Positions 37,562-45,557 of a stretch of DNA of 64,000 bases are shown here, piece after piece. Location of the stretch: NCBI RefSeq assembly GCF_013184545.1, contig NZ_JAAOJA010000003.1, positions 1 to 64,000 on the forward strand. Direction: 5' to 3'. The DNA comes from Pseudomonas tumuqii (GTDB lineage Bacteria; Pseudomonadota; Gammaproteobacteria; Pseudomonadales; Pseudomonadaceae). Numbering within the stretch: the stretch's first letter is position 1; the number at the start of each line of letters is the position of its first letter. The notes under the pieces are model-generated. The model was given only the letters and a program-made list of their open reading frames with translations, did not search any database and was not told the DNA's origin. Position numbers and translations under genes: made by a program.

Positions 37562-38848
37562 ATGAAGCGAGCAGGCATCAAGCGGCGCCCCCTGGCTGAC
37601 ACTGTTCTGGCGACTCTGGAGCCCGAGGCCGCGGCATATCGCGAGGCTGACGGCAACGGTCTGTACTTCCGAGTGAAGCCCAACGGCACCAAGTCGTGGG
37701 AGCTGCGCTACAAGAAGCCTGACGGCAAGTGGTCTTGGCACGGTCTGGGCGGGTATCCCGATCTGTCTGGCTCCAGAGCGCGAGAGAAGGCAGGGGAGGC
37801 GCGCAAGCTGCTGTCTGATGGCGTTGATCCGGTTGCACGCAAGACCGCCGCCAGAATGGCCGAAGCAATCGCCGCCGCTAACACCTTCCGAGCAGCCGCC
37901 GAGGAGTGGTATGCCGCCAAGGAGGCAGACGGCAAGGCCGAAAGCACGCTTTGGCGCATTCGCCTCTACCTTGATAAGGACATCCTGCCGGCGTTGGGCG
38001 ATAAACCACTGAGGGAGATTACTCGCACTGACTGCGCCCAGCTGCAGGCCACGATCGAGGGGCGCGGAGCGCACAACATATCGGCCAAAGCCAGGGGCTG
38101 GGTTAATCAGATATTCGGGCGCGCGATAGGCCGTGGTCTGTGTGAGAACAATCCGGCATCGAATCTGGTGGACATTGCTGCATCTGCTCCGAAGTCCAAG
38201 CAACACCCGCACCTGTTAGAGCCTGAGCTGCCAGTCTTTCTGCATAGCCTGCGTGCGACCACTAGCCGCTTGCCAGCCCGTACCGCCACTTGGATGTGCC
38301 TGTGGACTGCGAGCCGGCCCGGCATGGTGCGCTGGGCGGAGTGGACAGAGATCGACTTTGAGAAGGCCCTGTGGACTATCCCTGCTGCCAAGATGAAGGC
38401 CCGCCGTGATCATATGGTGCCCCTGCCACGACAGATGCTGGATGCCCTGCGCGAGCTGCAACGCATGACCGGTCGCAGCCGCTACCTGTTCCCAGGTATT
38501 GGCCCCAAGAAGCCCGTGATGAGCGAGAACACCATTAACCTGACGCTCTCCAAGGTCGGCTATCGCGGCAAGCTGGTAGGGCATGGCAGCCGCCACACTG
38601 CGAGCACGCTGCTACGCGAACACGGATGGCTCAAAGAGCACGTCGAAGCGCAGTTGGCGCACAAGGAAGCAGGCGTCTCCGGTATCTACAACCAGGCCCA
38701 GTACCTGCCTCAGCGCCGCGCCATGATGCAGTGGTATGCCGATTATCTCGACTGCCTGGCTAATGACATGACACCAGTACTGCGCGCAGAGTTTGACCGC
38801 CAAGTAAACGTGATCGAAGGCAACGTGGTGGAAATCAAGCGCGCATGA
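37562..38848 (+). CDS. P4-type tyrosine integrase (island integrase)
   Basis: 428 residues. N-terminal arm-binding domain of the DUF4102 type (YREADGNGLYFRVKPNGTKSW in parts, about 21-42), core-binding domain (about 105-200) and catalytic domain with Arg in TASRPGMVRWAEW, HGSRHTASTLL (HxxRH box) and nucleophile Tyr in GIYNQAQYLPQRR. Would integrate the island into the adjacent tRNA-Thr end. Intact, so the island may still be excisable, subject to an intact right attachment site. Confidence 0.93.
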   Translation: MKRAGIKRRPLADTVLATLEPEAAAYREADGNGLYFRVKPNGTKSWELRYKKPDGKWSWHGLGGYPDLSGSRAREKAGEARKLLSDGVDPVARKTAARMAEAIAAANTFRAAAEEWYAAKEADGKAESTLWRIRLYLDKDILPALGDKPLREITRTDCAQLQATIEGRGAHNISAKARGWVNQIFGRAIGRGLCENNPASNLVDIAASAPKSKQHPHLLEPELPVFLHSLRATTSRLPARTATWMCLWTASRPGMVRWAEWTEIDFEKALWTIPAAKMKARRDHMVPLPRQMLDALRELQRMTGRSRYLFPGIGPKKPVMSENTINLTLSKVGYRGKLVGHGSRHTASTLLREHGWLKEHVEAQLAHKEAGVSGIYNQAQYLPQRRAMMQWYADYLDCLANDMTPVLRAEFDRQVNVIEGNVVEIKRA

Positions 38849-38998
38849 GTAAACCGCAGCGACCATAAACTGGATAACCCGAGGCTTTGCTGTCTAGGTT
38901 CCAGATTGGTAAGGCTGCTACTGAGTCCTTGTCAATCAGTGGGGGCAGCGGTTCTGCACGCTATGAATTAGCTACATTCCGCTGACCGGCCAAAATCT

Positions 38999-39370
38999 TT
39001 AGACGTGCCTGCTACGCCACCCCTGGTGCTCAAAGGCAATGCGGTTCATCACGCACGGGGGAATGGCAAATCCTTGAATGCTTGTTGTGAGCGTTTCGCT
39101 TCCTTCGGCAAGCAAGGTGAAGTGGTTGTATCGACGAAAATTCATACCCCGGCCAGGGTAGTTATTCAGGGTGATCTCCCATGAGTTTTCGTCTGAATAA
39201 AAGCCTGCGATCTGTGACCAATTTGATTGGATGCCAGCCCCAGTGATTCCTTCAGGAGTTAGGCAGAAAATTTCTATCCCATTTTCCTGCCCAATAGGTG
39301 TGGCATAGATCCGACCGTTTGGCGCGATAGGCGGGAAGTAGCAACCGCTACCAATATGGCGAAATTCCAT
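38999..39370 (-). CDS. hypothetical island protein
   Basis: 123 residues from ATG 39370 (GGAG 8 bases upstream); a longer frame to 39490 has no ribosome site. Begins MEFRHIGSGCYFPPIAPNGR and includes QENGIEIFCLTPEGITG and WEITLNNYPGRGMNF, a beta-rich pattern. No signal peptide or membrane helix. Not recognised. Lies between the integrase and a divergently transcribed hypothetical gene. Confidence 0.55.
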   Translation of the reverse strand: MEFRHIGSGCYFPPIAPNGRIYATPIGQENGIEIFCLTPEGITGAGIQSNWSQIAGFYSDENSWEITLNNYPGRGMNFRRYNHFTLLAEGSETLTTSIQGFAIPPCVMNRIAFEHQGWRSRHV

Positions 39371-39519
39371 TGTGCTGCTCCGCATAGAGGATGTCCCAGG
39401 ACACCCTATGGCTGCTTGCGGATAACCCAAGCCTCGGCGGCTGAAAGCGAGACCGTTGTACACGCTTGGGATTTGCTTTGATCGGGGCACTGTGAAGTCT
39501 CCAACCCGAGGAGACGAAC

Positions 39520-39969
39520 ATGAACCCCGTGCAATGCCTCATCAATTCAATCTTGATCGCTCTGCGCCGGCAGTCGGAGGCGTACACCACAGTGGTTTAC
39601 CCAACCAGAGGGCGTGCAGTCGTCCTGCGGGACGATCTCGGAATCGCGTTTGAGCGCAAATGGTATGAGTGCGCCGTCGACGAACAGGGTGAAGTGCCCG
39701 CACCTATGGACATCTTCGACACACAAATGGATCTACTGAGCGTTGACCAAGCTGCCTGGATTGTGAGCTGCGCAAATGCCTGGATGGATGGTGGCCGCAT
39801 CACGGTCAACCCGGCCACCGGCTTGCCCATGGTTGATGGCGCTATCGGTGTGATGGGTAACCCTCTGGGAATGGATCTGCATGACCTTGACGGATTCTCA
39901 GGGGATTTCGCCGGTATGGATATTAGCGGTCATGACGGCTGTAGCCTTTCCTCGGACAGCACCTTTTGA
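39520..39969 (+). CDS. hypothetical acidic island protein
   Basis: 149 residues, ATG 39520 with GAGGAG upstream. Contains YPTRGRAVVLRDDLGIAFERKWYE, an unremarkable middle part, and an Asp/Gly/Met-rich C-terminus (GMDLHDLDGFSGDFAGMD). No membrane helix or known motif. Function not recognised. Confidence 0.55.
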   Translation: MNPVQCLINSILIALRRQSEAYTTVVYPTRGRAVVLRDDLGIAFERKWYECAVDEQGEVPAPMDIFDTQMDLLSVDQAAWIVSCANAWMDGGRITVNPATGLPMVDGAIGVMGNPLGMDLHDLDGFSGDFAGMDISGHDGCSLSSDSTF

Positions 39970-40452
39970 ATTGTCTAAGCCGCCTGCCGCCAGCGTGGTC
40001 AAGAGACCACAGACAGCGTAGCTTGGGATCTCGGTTTGCTGTGCAATTTGGATCGTGTGACTGCTCGACAACTAGTCCGTAGCGGAGCGCTGACACCGGG
40101 GGCATATCCGCTTATTCTGCCGTATTGGTGGCCGATGCTGGGAGGAGGGCCGGTCATTTGTGTCGTTCTGTCGGTGGTTTGTATGGGCTTTGTGGCAAAC
40201 GGGTTGGAGCACGCAGAGAGGCGAAATTGATCGGGTCAGAAAAGCCGAATCCAGTAATCCCGGGAAAGTTACTCACCGTGATTGAGGGAGGGGTCTTTTA
40301 ATTTTCGCCACGGCTGATTGCTCGCTACCCACTATCAGGCTGGCATTTGCCGCCTGCTGTGGATAATTGCGCAATTACCCTGCGCTGCGTAGCTTGGGAT
40401 TTGGTTGGCCTGTGCTATCACCGAGTAGATCATCTGTATGGGAGCCCCTCTG
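39970..40452. other. region of doubtful coding content with a short direct repeat
   Basis: About 480 bases. A 14-base direct repeat GCGTAGCTTGGGAT occurs at 40016-40029 and 40387-40400, each time followed by similar TTGGTT/TCGGTTTGCTGTG-like sequence, the second copy just upstream of the membrane-protein gene at 40453. A 64-codon frame (TTG 40036 to 40230) with one hydrophobic segment might be a degraded relative of that gene, but has no ribosome site, so it is not called. Confidence 0.4.
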
Positions 40453-40938
40453 ATGAAAAGTTTGCCTCTTCGGACCGATGCCATCGGACTCATTTTTTCC
40501 ACGCTACTGCTGTTGGCAGTGCTTCTGCTCGGTGCATGGGCTATGTGGATGTGGTGGTACATTGCGCAACTGCCGACAGACCAGGCTGGTGAGATCGGTT
40601 TAGCTGTTCGTCTGGCACCGGTGGCCACGACGCTGGTGGTGGTTTGCCTCTGGATGGGAGGTCTATTGCTGACGGTTGGCCGGGCATTAGTGTTGCCGGT
40701 GGTCGGCCATTATCGGTGGCGGTTTGGCTGCTGCCTTGCCGCCACATTCGGTATTTTCCTTGTAGCGTTGCGGATGTTGATGATGCGCCCCTACCAGTGG
40801 GGGGAGCAGGACGAGCAGATGCTGCTTCTGGGCGGCTTCATTGGCGGGTTACTGATTGCTATCGCGCTTGTCGGAGTTGTTGGTTACTGGGTTGCTGGCA
40901 GGCTGGATGCTCGGTATCAAACAAACTCTTTGTGCTGA
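40453..40938 (+). CDS. four-helix integral membrane protein, island cargo
   Basis: 161 residues from ATG 40453 (GGGAG 8 to 12 bases upstream; ATG 40438 lies before that site). Four hydrophobic segments at about 9-30, 58-80, 88-105 and 122-150. Not recognised. Preceded by the repeated GCGTAGCTTGGGAT motif. Could be an immunity or entry-exclusion-type protein, but nothing in the sequence decides this. Confidence 0.55.
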   Translation: MKSLPLRTDAIGLIFSTLLLLAVLLLGAWAMWMWWYIAQLPTDQAGEIGLAVRLAPVATTLVVVCLWMGGLLLTVGRALVLPVVGHYRWRFGCCLAATFGIFLVALRMLMMRPYQWGEQDEQMLLLGGFIGGLLIAIALVGVVGYWVAGRLDARYQTNSLC

Positions 40939-40986
40939 GCTATTGGTGTCATGCCTAGGCGAGGAGGGGCGTGGTCACAGCCTCTG

Positions 40987-41334
40987 TCAGCAGTTAGCGA
41001 ACCACCTGTAAAATCGATACCCGGCGTAAACAGCAAGTACATAGGTCATCCAGGTGAGCAGTTCATACTTATGTTCGATGCCCAGCCACCACTGAATCTT
41101 CATCAGAAAAGCACCTACTAAAATGCAGGCAAGAACGCCAAGTCCAATACCCAGTAGGGCATACACCTGCGCTTGCAGCGTAGGCATGCTGCCATCCCAG
41201 TTCTCGCTTAGGCAAAACGGGCAGTGATTTGAAACCGGTCTACCTCCGCCCCAGCCTTGGTAGCTGCGGCTGTAGCTTGTCCTCGGAACCATCATTTTTC
41301 CGCAGCATTGACACATGACCAACGAATGACGCAT
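40987..41334 (-). CDS. zinc-ribbon plus two-helix membrane protein
   Basis: 115 residues from ATG 41334 (GGGAGG 6 bases upstream). N-terminal cysteine pairs CQCCGK (about 8-13) and CPFC (about 40-43) form a plausible zinc ribbon; two hydrophobic segments follow (about 59-82 and 92-108). Not recognised. Longer frame to 41532 is rejected because the extension lacks a ribosome site and covers the TGACGAC motif cluster. Confidence 0.6.
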   Translation of the reverse strand: MRHSLVMCQCCGKMMVPRTSYSRSYQGWGGGRPVSNHCPFCLSENWDGSMPTLQAQVYALLGIGLGVLACILVGAFLMKIQWWLGIEHKYELLTWMTYVLAVYAGYRFYRWFANC

Positions 41335-42211
41335 TCGACACCTCCCGCTTCCTGACGTGCCTCTACGATCCGACAGAGTTGGGGAAACCCAAGTCATGAA
41401 CCGCACTTCGTCGTCATGAGAGACGTCGGATGACGATGCCTGTAGAGTCAAGAGCGGCATCGTCGTCACCAGAGGCGACAAGCAGCGAAGCATGCGGCCT
41501 GACCCCTGAGGCGTCGTCACCAGGCACAGCAAATGACGACAAGACTATTTACTGTTAGTGGTTTTGCGCGAGTACGGGACAAGGTTTTCATCACCACGGC
41601 ACTTCCTTCACGACCTGGCTTTCCGTGAAGACTGCTCGAGGCATATCGGGGGCTCTTTTTCTCTTTTGATCGGAATTCTGTATATCACCTCAAGGCTTCT
41701 AGCACTCTGAACAGCTTGCATGCGGGTCAGATAGACCTGCTGCCGCTGGGGCAGCTTTGGATTGGCGAGCTTGGTGATCGCTTTTGTCGCTTGGGTTTCC
41801 ACACAGAAAATTCCCCGTGAGCAGCCCTCCGATCAGGAGAGTTTTTTCGTGTGCGCTGCAGATGTGGCAACAGATGGTCGTCAAATGACGACGTGTGAAT
41901 CGCGCAAACCGGCTTCCTTGGTTGGGTAGGTAACGGATGTACGACAGATGACGACGACAACTAGCTCATCGTCCGTAGATCCGTGCTCGCTCGTGCTGGC
42001 CTGGTTTACGATTTTGACCTTGAAGGACTCAGGGCAAATGTGGTTCGATCTGTGCTGGGCGACTTGCAGGCGCCTGCCACCCGCTATAGCGAACCCCAGT
42101 GGGGACTGCTCTAAGACCTTTTTCATGCGTATCACCCTTGTGCTGAAAGCGGCCGCAAGGGGTATTAGCGGGTGATGCCTGATTGGCTGCGCAAGCACGT
42201 GAGGATGACGT
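41335..42211. other. long non-coding-looking island region with TGACGAC motif cluster
   Basis: About 880 bases with no well-supported gene. Its outstanding content is seven copies of GTCGTCA/TGACGA-type motifs (see separate entry). A 64-codon minus-strand frame (41608-41802, GTG start) is possible but unsupported. Confidence 0.5.
41409..41956. repeat. cluster of seven CGTCGTCA/TGACGACG motifs
   Basis: CGTCGTCA at 41409, 41461 and 41512; GTCGTCA at 41877; TGACGA(C/T) at 41431, 41534, 41886 and 41949 (two of these form the palindrome GTCGTCAAATGACGAC at 41877-41892). Orientations alternate so that many form inverted pairs. By chance a given 7-mer is expected well under once in this length. Could be operator sites or iterons. 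Confidence 0.6.
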
Positions 42212-43861
42212 ATGAGCAGCTATTCCCAGCGCCTTGAGGCGCATCTGAAAAATCGCGCACAGCGTATCAAGAAAACTTCCCAGCTTAGCCATGGCCATGC
42301 GCTCGACCAGGCCGCGATTGATTTCGGCTTTTCCGGTTGGAAGCAGGCCACCTCTCACATGGTTTGGGCAGATGGCCAGGTTGCAGAGGCGCTGGTTTCA
42401 CTGTCAGACCTGGTTCAGCGCCGCGCCGAAGAGCTACGTCTCCAGGCTGGATACCCCCATGTTCTTGAAGATAGAACTGGGATCAATTATGAGCCTGGCT
42501 CCAAGACTCAACGCCAGGATTTGGCCGAGCGTTTGGTCATGCTCGATCTATTCGACTCGGTGAACGCACCTCTCGAGCACCGGTGCCAGTCGGCAGCCGC
42601 ACAACTGTGGTTCCGTCCGGTGCTCGACTATGAGGATGCGGTGCGTCATGCCCAGGATGGGCAGTGGGCGTTGCGTCGTCATTCGGTCTCAATCTCTCGG
42701 AACAAGCCTGAAGAATCTGCATCCAGCACTGATGTGGCTGCGGCTGGAGATCATGAATTGCCATCGCCGGGGCTCGTATACCTGGATCTTCTTTCTACGT
42801 TACATGGCTTCTATTCCCTCTCAATCCTGCGAGTCCTGGCTGGAAAGCCCGAAGATGTGCTCAGCCATCCGTGCTTCAAGGAATTCTTTCGCCACGCAGT
42901 CGTTGCATGGCGAAAGAGAGGTTCTGACTACCCGCTGGATCATCTACTTGAGTATGTAGCTGCATCGGTAGGCGACCTACCCCGAGAGAGCCAAGTGGAT
43001 CCTGCCAATCTTATCTGGATAGGTGTGCATGAGTTAGAAGGCCGCATGAGAGAAGGGGTATCCATGCTTGCCGGTATTCCTAATCATCCTCGCTTGCGGC
43101 GACCGGTCAATCCACTAGGAGAGAACGAGCATAGTCAGGTTGCGCAATGCCTGCGCCAGTTGCAGTTGTTTGCCTCCGGTAAGAAGAATCTGCACGGGCG
43201 AATCTACAAGCTGTTGCAGGAGCTGGCTCAATGGATGGGGGCGGAGACGGGAAGCCCTGAGGTTGCGGAAAAGTGTTACTTGGTTGGTGGTCCCCGGTAC
43301 CTTCCATTTAGGTTTCTTGCACCGGCACAGGAGGTAGACGTCCGCGCGCTGCTGGCAAGAGTCGATCAGGCTATCAGAATGGGGTATGAGGACTGCTCAC
43401 CCAAAAGAAAGCTGTTAGCGCAGGTGAGCAAGATCGACGGCCTGTTCGAGAGTTGGATGGCGCGCACAGCCGGGCATTGGCTAAAGGTAGATCGCAAGCT
43501 GCTGATGAACTCATCAGGACTGGTTGCAGTTGATGTCTCAGAAGAGCCGAGCTTTGAGCCTGGCTCGCCCTGGAAGCCTGTTCAACTGATGGGAACGTCT
43601 CGGGAGGCTGAGTTAATCGAGGTGCTCAGGCCTCATCTTTTTGAGGTTTGGCGCGAAGAAGATTTGGCGGAGGATGTCTCCTTTGATCCTGCTGATCCAG
43701 ATGCCGAACAGTCTCTGCTTGAGCATCTCGAAAACCTGTCATTCTTCCGCTACGTCGGTCAGGCGCGAACCAGCAGGCAATTCCTAATTGAGGTGCGAGA
43801 AGCATTTTTCTTTCAGCCGGTGCACGTTTGGTTCAAGCAGAGGTTGATTGAGATGCGGTAG
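42212..43861 (+). CDS. large hypothetical island protein
   Basis: 549 residues, ATG 42212 with GAGGA upstream. N-terminal segment RIKKTSQLSHGHALDQAAIDFGFSGWKQATSH looks like the small helical 'glyoxalase-related/DUF5623-like' start found in proteins of integrative elements, but I am not sure of that match. The rest is helical and acidic, with no Walker, protease or nuclease motif seen. Flanked by the motif-rich spacer on the left and 240 non-coding bases on the right. Function not assigned. Confidence 0.6.
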   Translation: MSSYSQRLEAHLKNRAQRIKKTSQLSHGHALDQAAIDFGFSGWKQATSHMVWADGQVAEALVSLSDLVQRRAEELRLQAGYPHVLEDRTGINYEPGSKTQRQDLAERLVMLDLFDSVNAPLEHRCQSAAAQLWFRPVLDYEDAVRHAQDGQWALRRHSVSISRNKPEESASSTDVAAAGDHELPSPGLVYLDLLSTLHGFYSLSILRVLAGKPEDVLSHPCFKEFFRHAVVAWRKRGSDYPLDHLLEYVAASVGDLPRESQVDPANLIWIGVHELEGRMREGVSMLAGIPNHPRLRRPVNPLGENEHSQVAQCLRQLQLFASGKKNLHGRIYKLLQELAQWMGAETGSPEVAEKCYLVGGPRYLPFRFLAPAQEVDVRALLARVDQAIRMGYEDCSPKRKLLAQVSKIDGLFESWMARTAGHWLKVDRKLLMNSSGLVAVDVSEEPSFEPGSPWKPVQLMGTSREAELIEVLRPHLFEVWREEDLAEDVSFDPADPDAEQSLLEHLENLSFFRYVGQARTSRQFLIEVREAFFFQPVHVWFKQRLIEMR

Positions 43862-44102
43862 CGGGCTCAATTGCGGCGGGTTCGGATATAGGAGGTAGGT
43901 GCGGATTTCTACCTGTAACCCAGCTGACTGTCGGAATATCTTGTCACTGCCAGAACGGGTGGGGGAAGATAAATCGCGTAACAGGACAGGTACTTTTCCG
44001 GAAACCCTGATCGCAATGCGATCAAGCTGAAGTCGAGCGGGGATTCTTCGGGATACTTAAAGGACGCTCGGTTTTTGCTGTTGAGCAATGCAAGGAGGTG
44101 AG

Positions 44103-44891
44103 ATGGTTCGATCGCTGACCAAATGCGACTCAAAAGGAGCGCTATACATTCGCCCACCCACGGTGGAGGCCCAGATTGAGCAGGTTCTCAGCCTGGATCT
44201 CGCGACATTGCGACACCGGTTTGCGATCACAGATCGTAGCTCGCCCGGCCATCTGAGTTCCGAGTGCCTGGTTCACTTGATCCGCGATGCGATTTGCTCC
44301 GGAAACATCGTCAAAGCTAGTGCAGTGCTCCCTATATTACTCGCTCGCTGCGAAGCCAATCTCCTCGTCAAGATTCCGGACGGACAACTCTCGAGTGCGG
44401 CCAGCTTGCGGGAGGAGGCACTGAGCCTGTTCAGTGAGATGTTCGCAACCGACGGAACGGAGGAAAACCCGAACGATCTCGACTATTTCGAATGCCGCTT
44501 CAATCGGGCTTTTCGAGCCCTCCGCATCGACTTGGTGCGGAGCGAGATGAACCGTCTTAAGCATTTAGCGCCACTGCCCGATCACGCCGACGACGCTGAG
44601 CCAGATCCCGATGAGGATGTCTTCGCCCGCATGACGGAGACATTTAGGACCCCTGCTACACAAGAGAGCACTCTTTTCCTGGATGAGCTCTTAGAAGCGA
44701 TCAATGCTTTACCGCCTGACGAGCGTAAGGCCGTTACTCTCTGCCATGTGTTGGGGTACAAGGAGGAATCCGAAGACCCTGAGGAGGTGACGGCAGCAAC
44801 GTTGTGCAATTGCACAGGGCGTACCATTCGCAACCGCTTGACTCGGGCGGCGGCGAAACTGTCGCGATTCAAGGAGGACATATGCCCCTGA
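44103..44891 (+). CDS. sigma-70-like factor heading the ubiquitin-like operon
   Basis: 262 residues; ATG 44103 has a near-perfect AAGGAGG 4 bases upstream. The C-terminal part LLEAINALPPDERKAVTLCHVLGY ... TAATLCNCTGRTIRNRLTRAAAKLSRF is a sigma region 4-like HTH with a 10-residue acidic insertion (KEESEDPEEV) ahead of the recognition helices. A region 2-like helix (YFECRFNRAFRALRIDLVRSEM) lies before it. The N-terminal 100 residues match nothing I know. The next gene starts inside its last codons. It may control the operon or be a DNA-binding partner. Confidence 0.65.
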   Translation: MVRSLTKCDSKGALYIRPPTVEAQIEQVLSLDLATLRHRFAITDRSSPGHLSSECLVHLIRDAICSGNIVKASAVLPILLARCEANLLVKIPDGQLSSAASLREEALSLFSEMFATDGTEENPNDLDYFECRFNRAFRALRIDLVRSEMNRLKHLAPLPDHADDAEPDPDEDVFARMTETFRTPATQESTLFLDELLEAINALPPDERKAVTLCHVLGYKEESEDPEEVTAATLCNCTGRTIRNRLTRAAAKLSRFKEDICP

Positions 44892-45553
44892 ACCTGATTC
44901 CCAGTGCCGCGCCGCTGCGCGACGCACTATACGAACTCTCATTGGCGAAACACGAGCTCGATGCTGATCTGCTTGACGACTTGGTTCGACGTTATCCGAA
45001 CTATGCTGAGGAGCTAACTGACTTCGCCATTGAGCTCGCCCTAGATGCACTGCACAGCGATGCTGCCGTCGAAGCGGCTGAGGCTGCTATCGATCCGACT
45101 GTCGTCAGCCCCGCGGTGTCGCGCGCAATGAGCCGCTTTCAAAACCGCCTTTACGCGACTGGAAGAAGTGGTCCGACCGCTGTCAAACAGGATCGGCCGC
45201 TGGAGGCATTCAAGGATGTACCGAATCCTTTCTCTACCCTAACCCGCGGTGAGTTTCGGGCGTTCGCCGGCCGGATCGAGGCTTCAACCGTTTTCGTCGC
45301 GAAGCTACGTGATCGACAGATCGAACCGGAGACGCTAACGGACGGGTTCCTGCGCTTGGTCGCTGACGAGCTCCATGCGCCGCTCGACGTCGTCGTCGCG
45401 CATTTTTCCGCCACACGAACTGCAGCGCCGATGGGGCGACAGTTCTACAAGGCTGACGAGAAGCCGAACAACGACAGATTCCAAACCTTCGCAGAAGCTG
45501 TGCACAGCTCGGGCCTGACCGAGGCGCAACAGCAACGGCTTTTGAGTCTCTGA
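44882..45553 (+). CDS. unknown protein between the sigma factor and the helicase fusion
   Basis: 223 residues; ATG 44882 follows AAGGAGG, overlapping the sigma gene by 10 bases. The N-terminus (PLRDALYELSLAKHELDADLLDDLVRRYPNYAEELTDFAIELAL in parts) resembles helical bundles of anti-sigma or HTH partner proteins. C-terminus TEAQQQRLLSL. No cysteines or membrane segments. The next gene starts 4 bases after its stop. Position suggests an anti-sigma or sensor partner of the preceding factor; that is inference. Confidence 0.6.
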   Translation: MPLNLIPSAAPLRDALYELSLAKHELDADLLDDLVRRYPNYAEELTDFAIELALDALHSDAAVEAAEAAIDPTVVSPAVSRAMSRFQNRLYATGRSGPTAVKQDRPLEAFKDVPNPFSTLTRGEFRAFAGRIEASTVFVAKLRDRQIEPETLTDGFLRLVADELHAPLDVVVAHFSATRTAAPMGRQFYKADEKPNNDRFQTFAEAVHSSGLTEAQQQRLLSL

Positions 45554-45557
45554 CGGC

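Noticed and set aside
40036..40230. 64-codon frame with one hydrophobic segment
   Set aside because: TTG start without ribosome site; better explained as decayed duplicate or chance.
41608..41802. 64-codon minus-strand frame in the motif-rich spacer
   Set aside because: GTG start with poor ribosome site and no motif; cannot be supported.
41409..41956. CRISPR array
   Set aside because: Motifs are 7-8 bases long, in both orientations and irregularly spaced; no long direct repeats, no cas genes in the window.
43909..44157. 82-codon minus-strand frame overlapping the start of the sigma-like gene
   Set aside because: Overlaps a gene with a near-perfect Shine-Dalgarno; no motif of its own.
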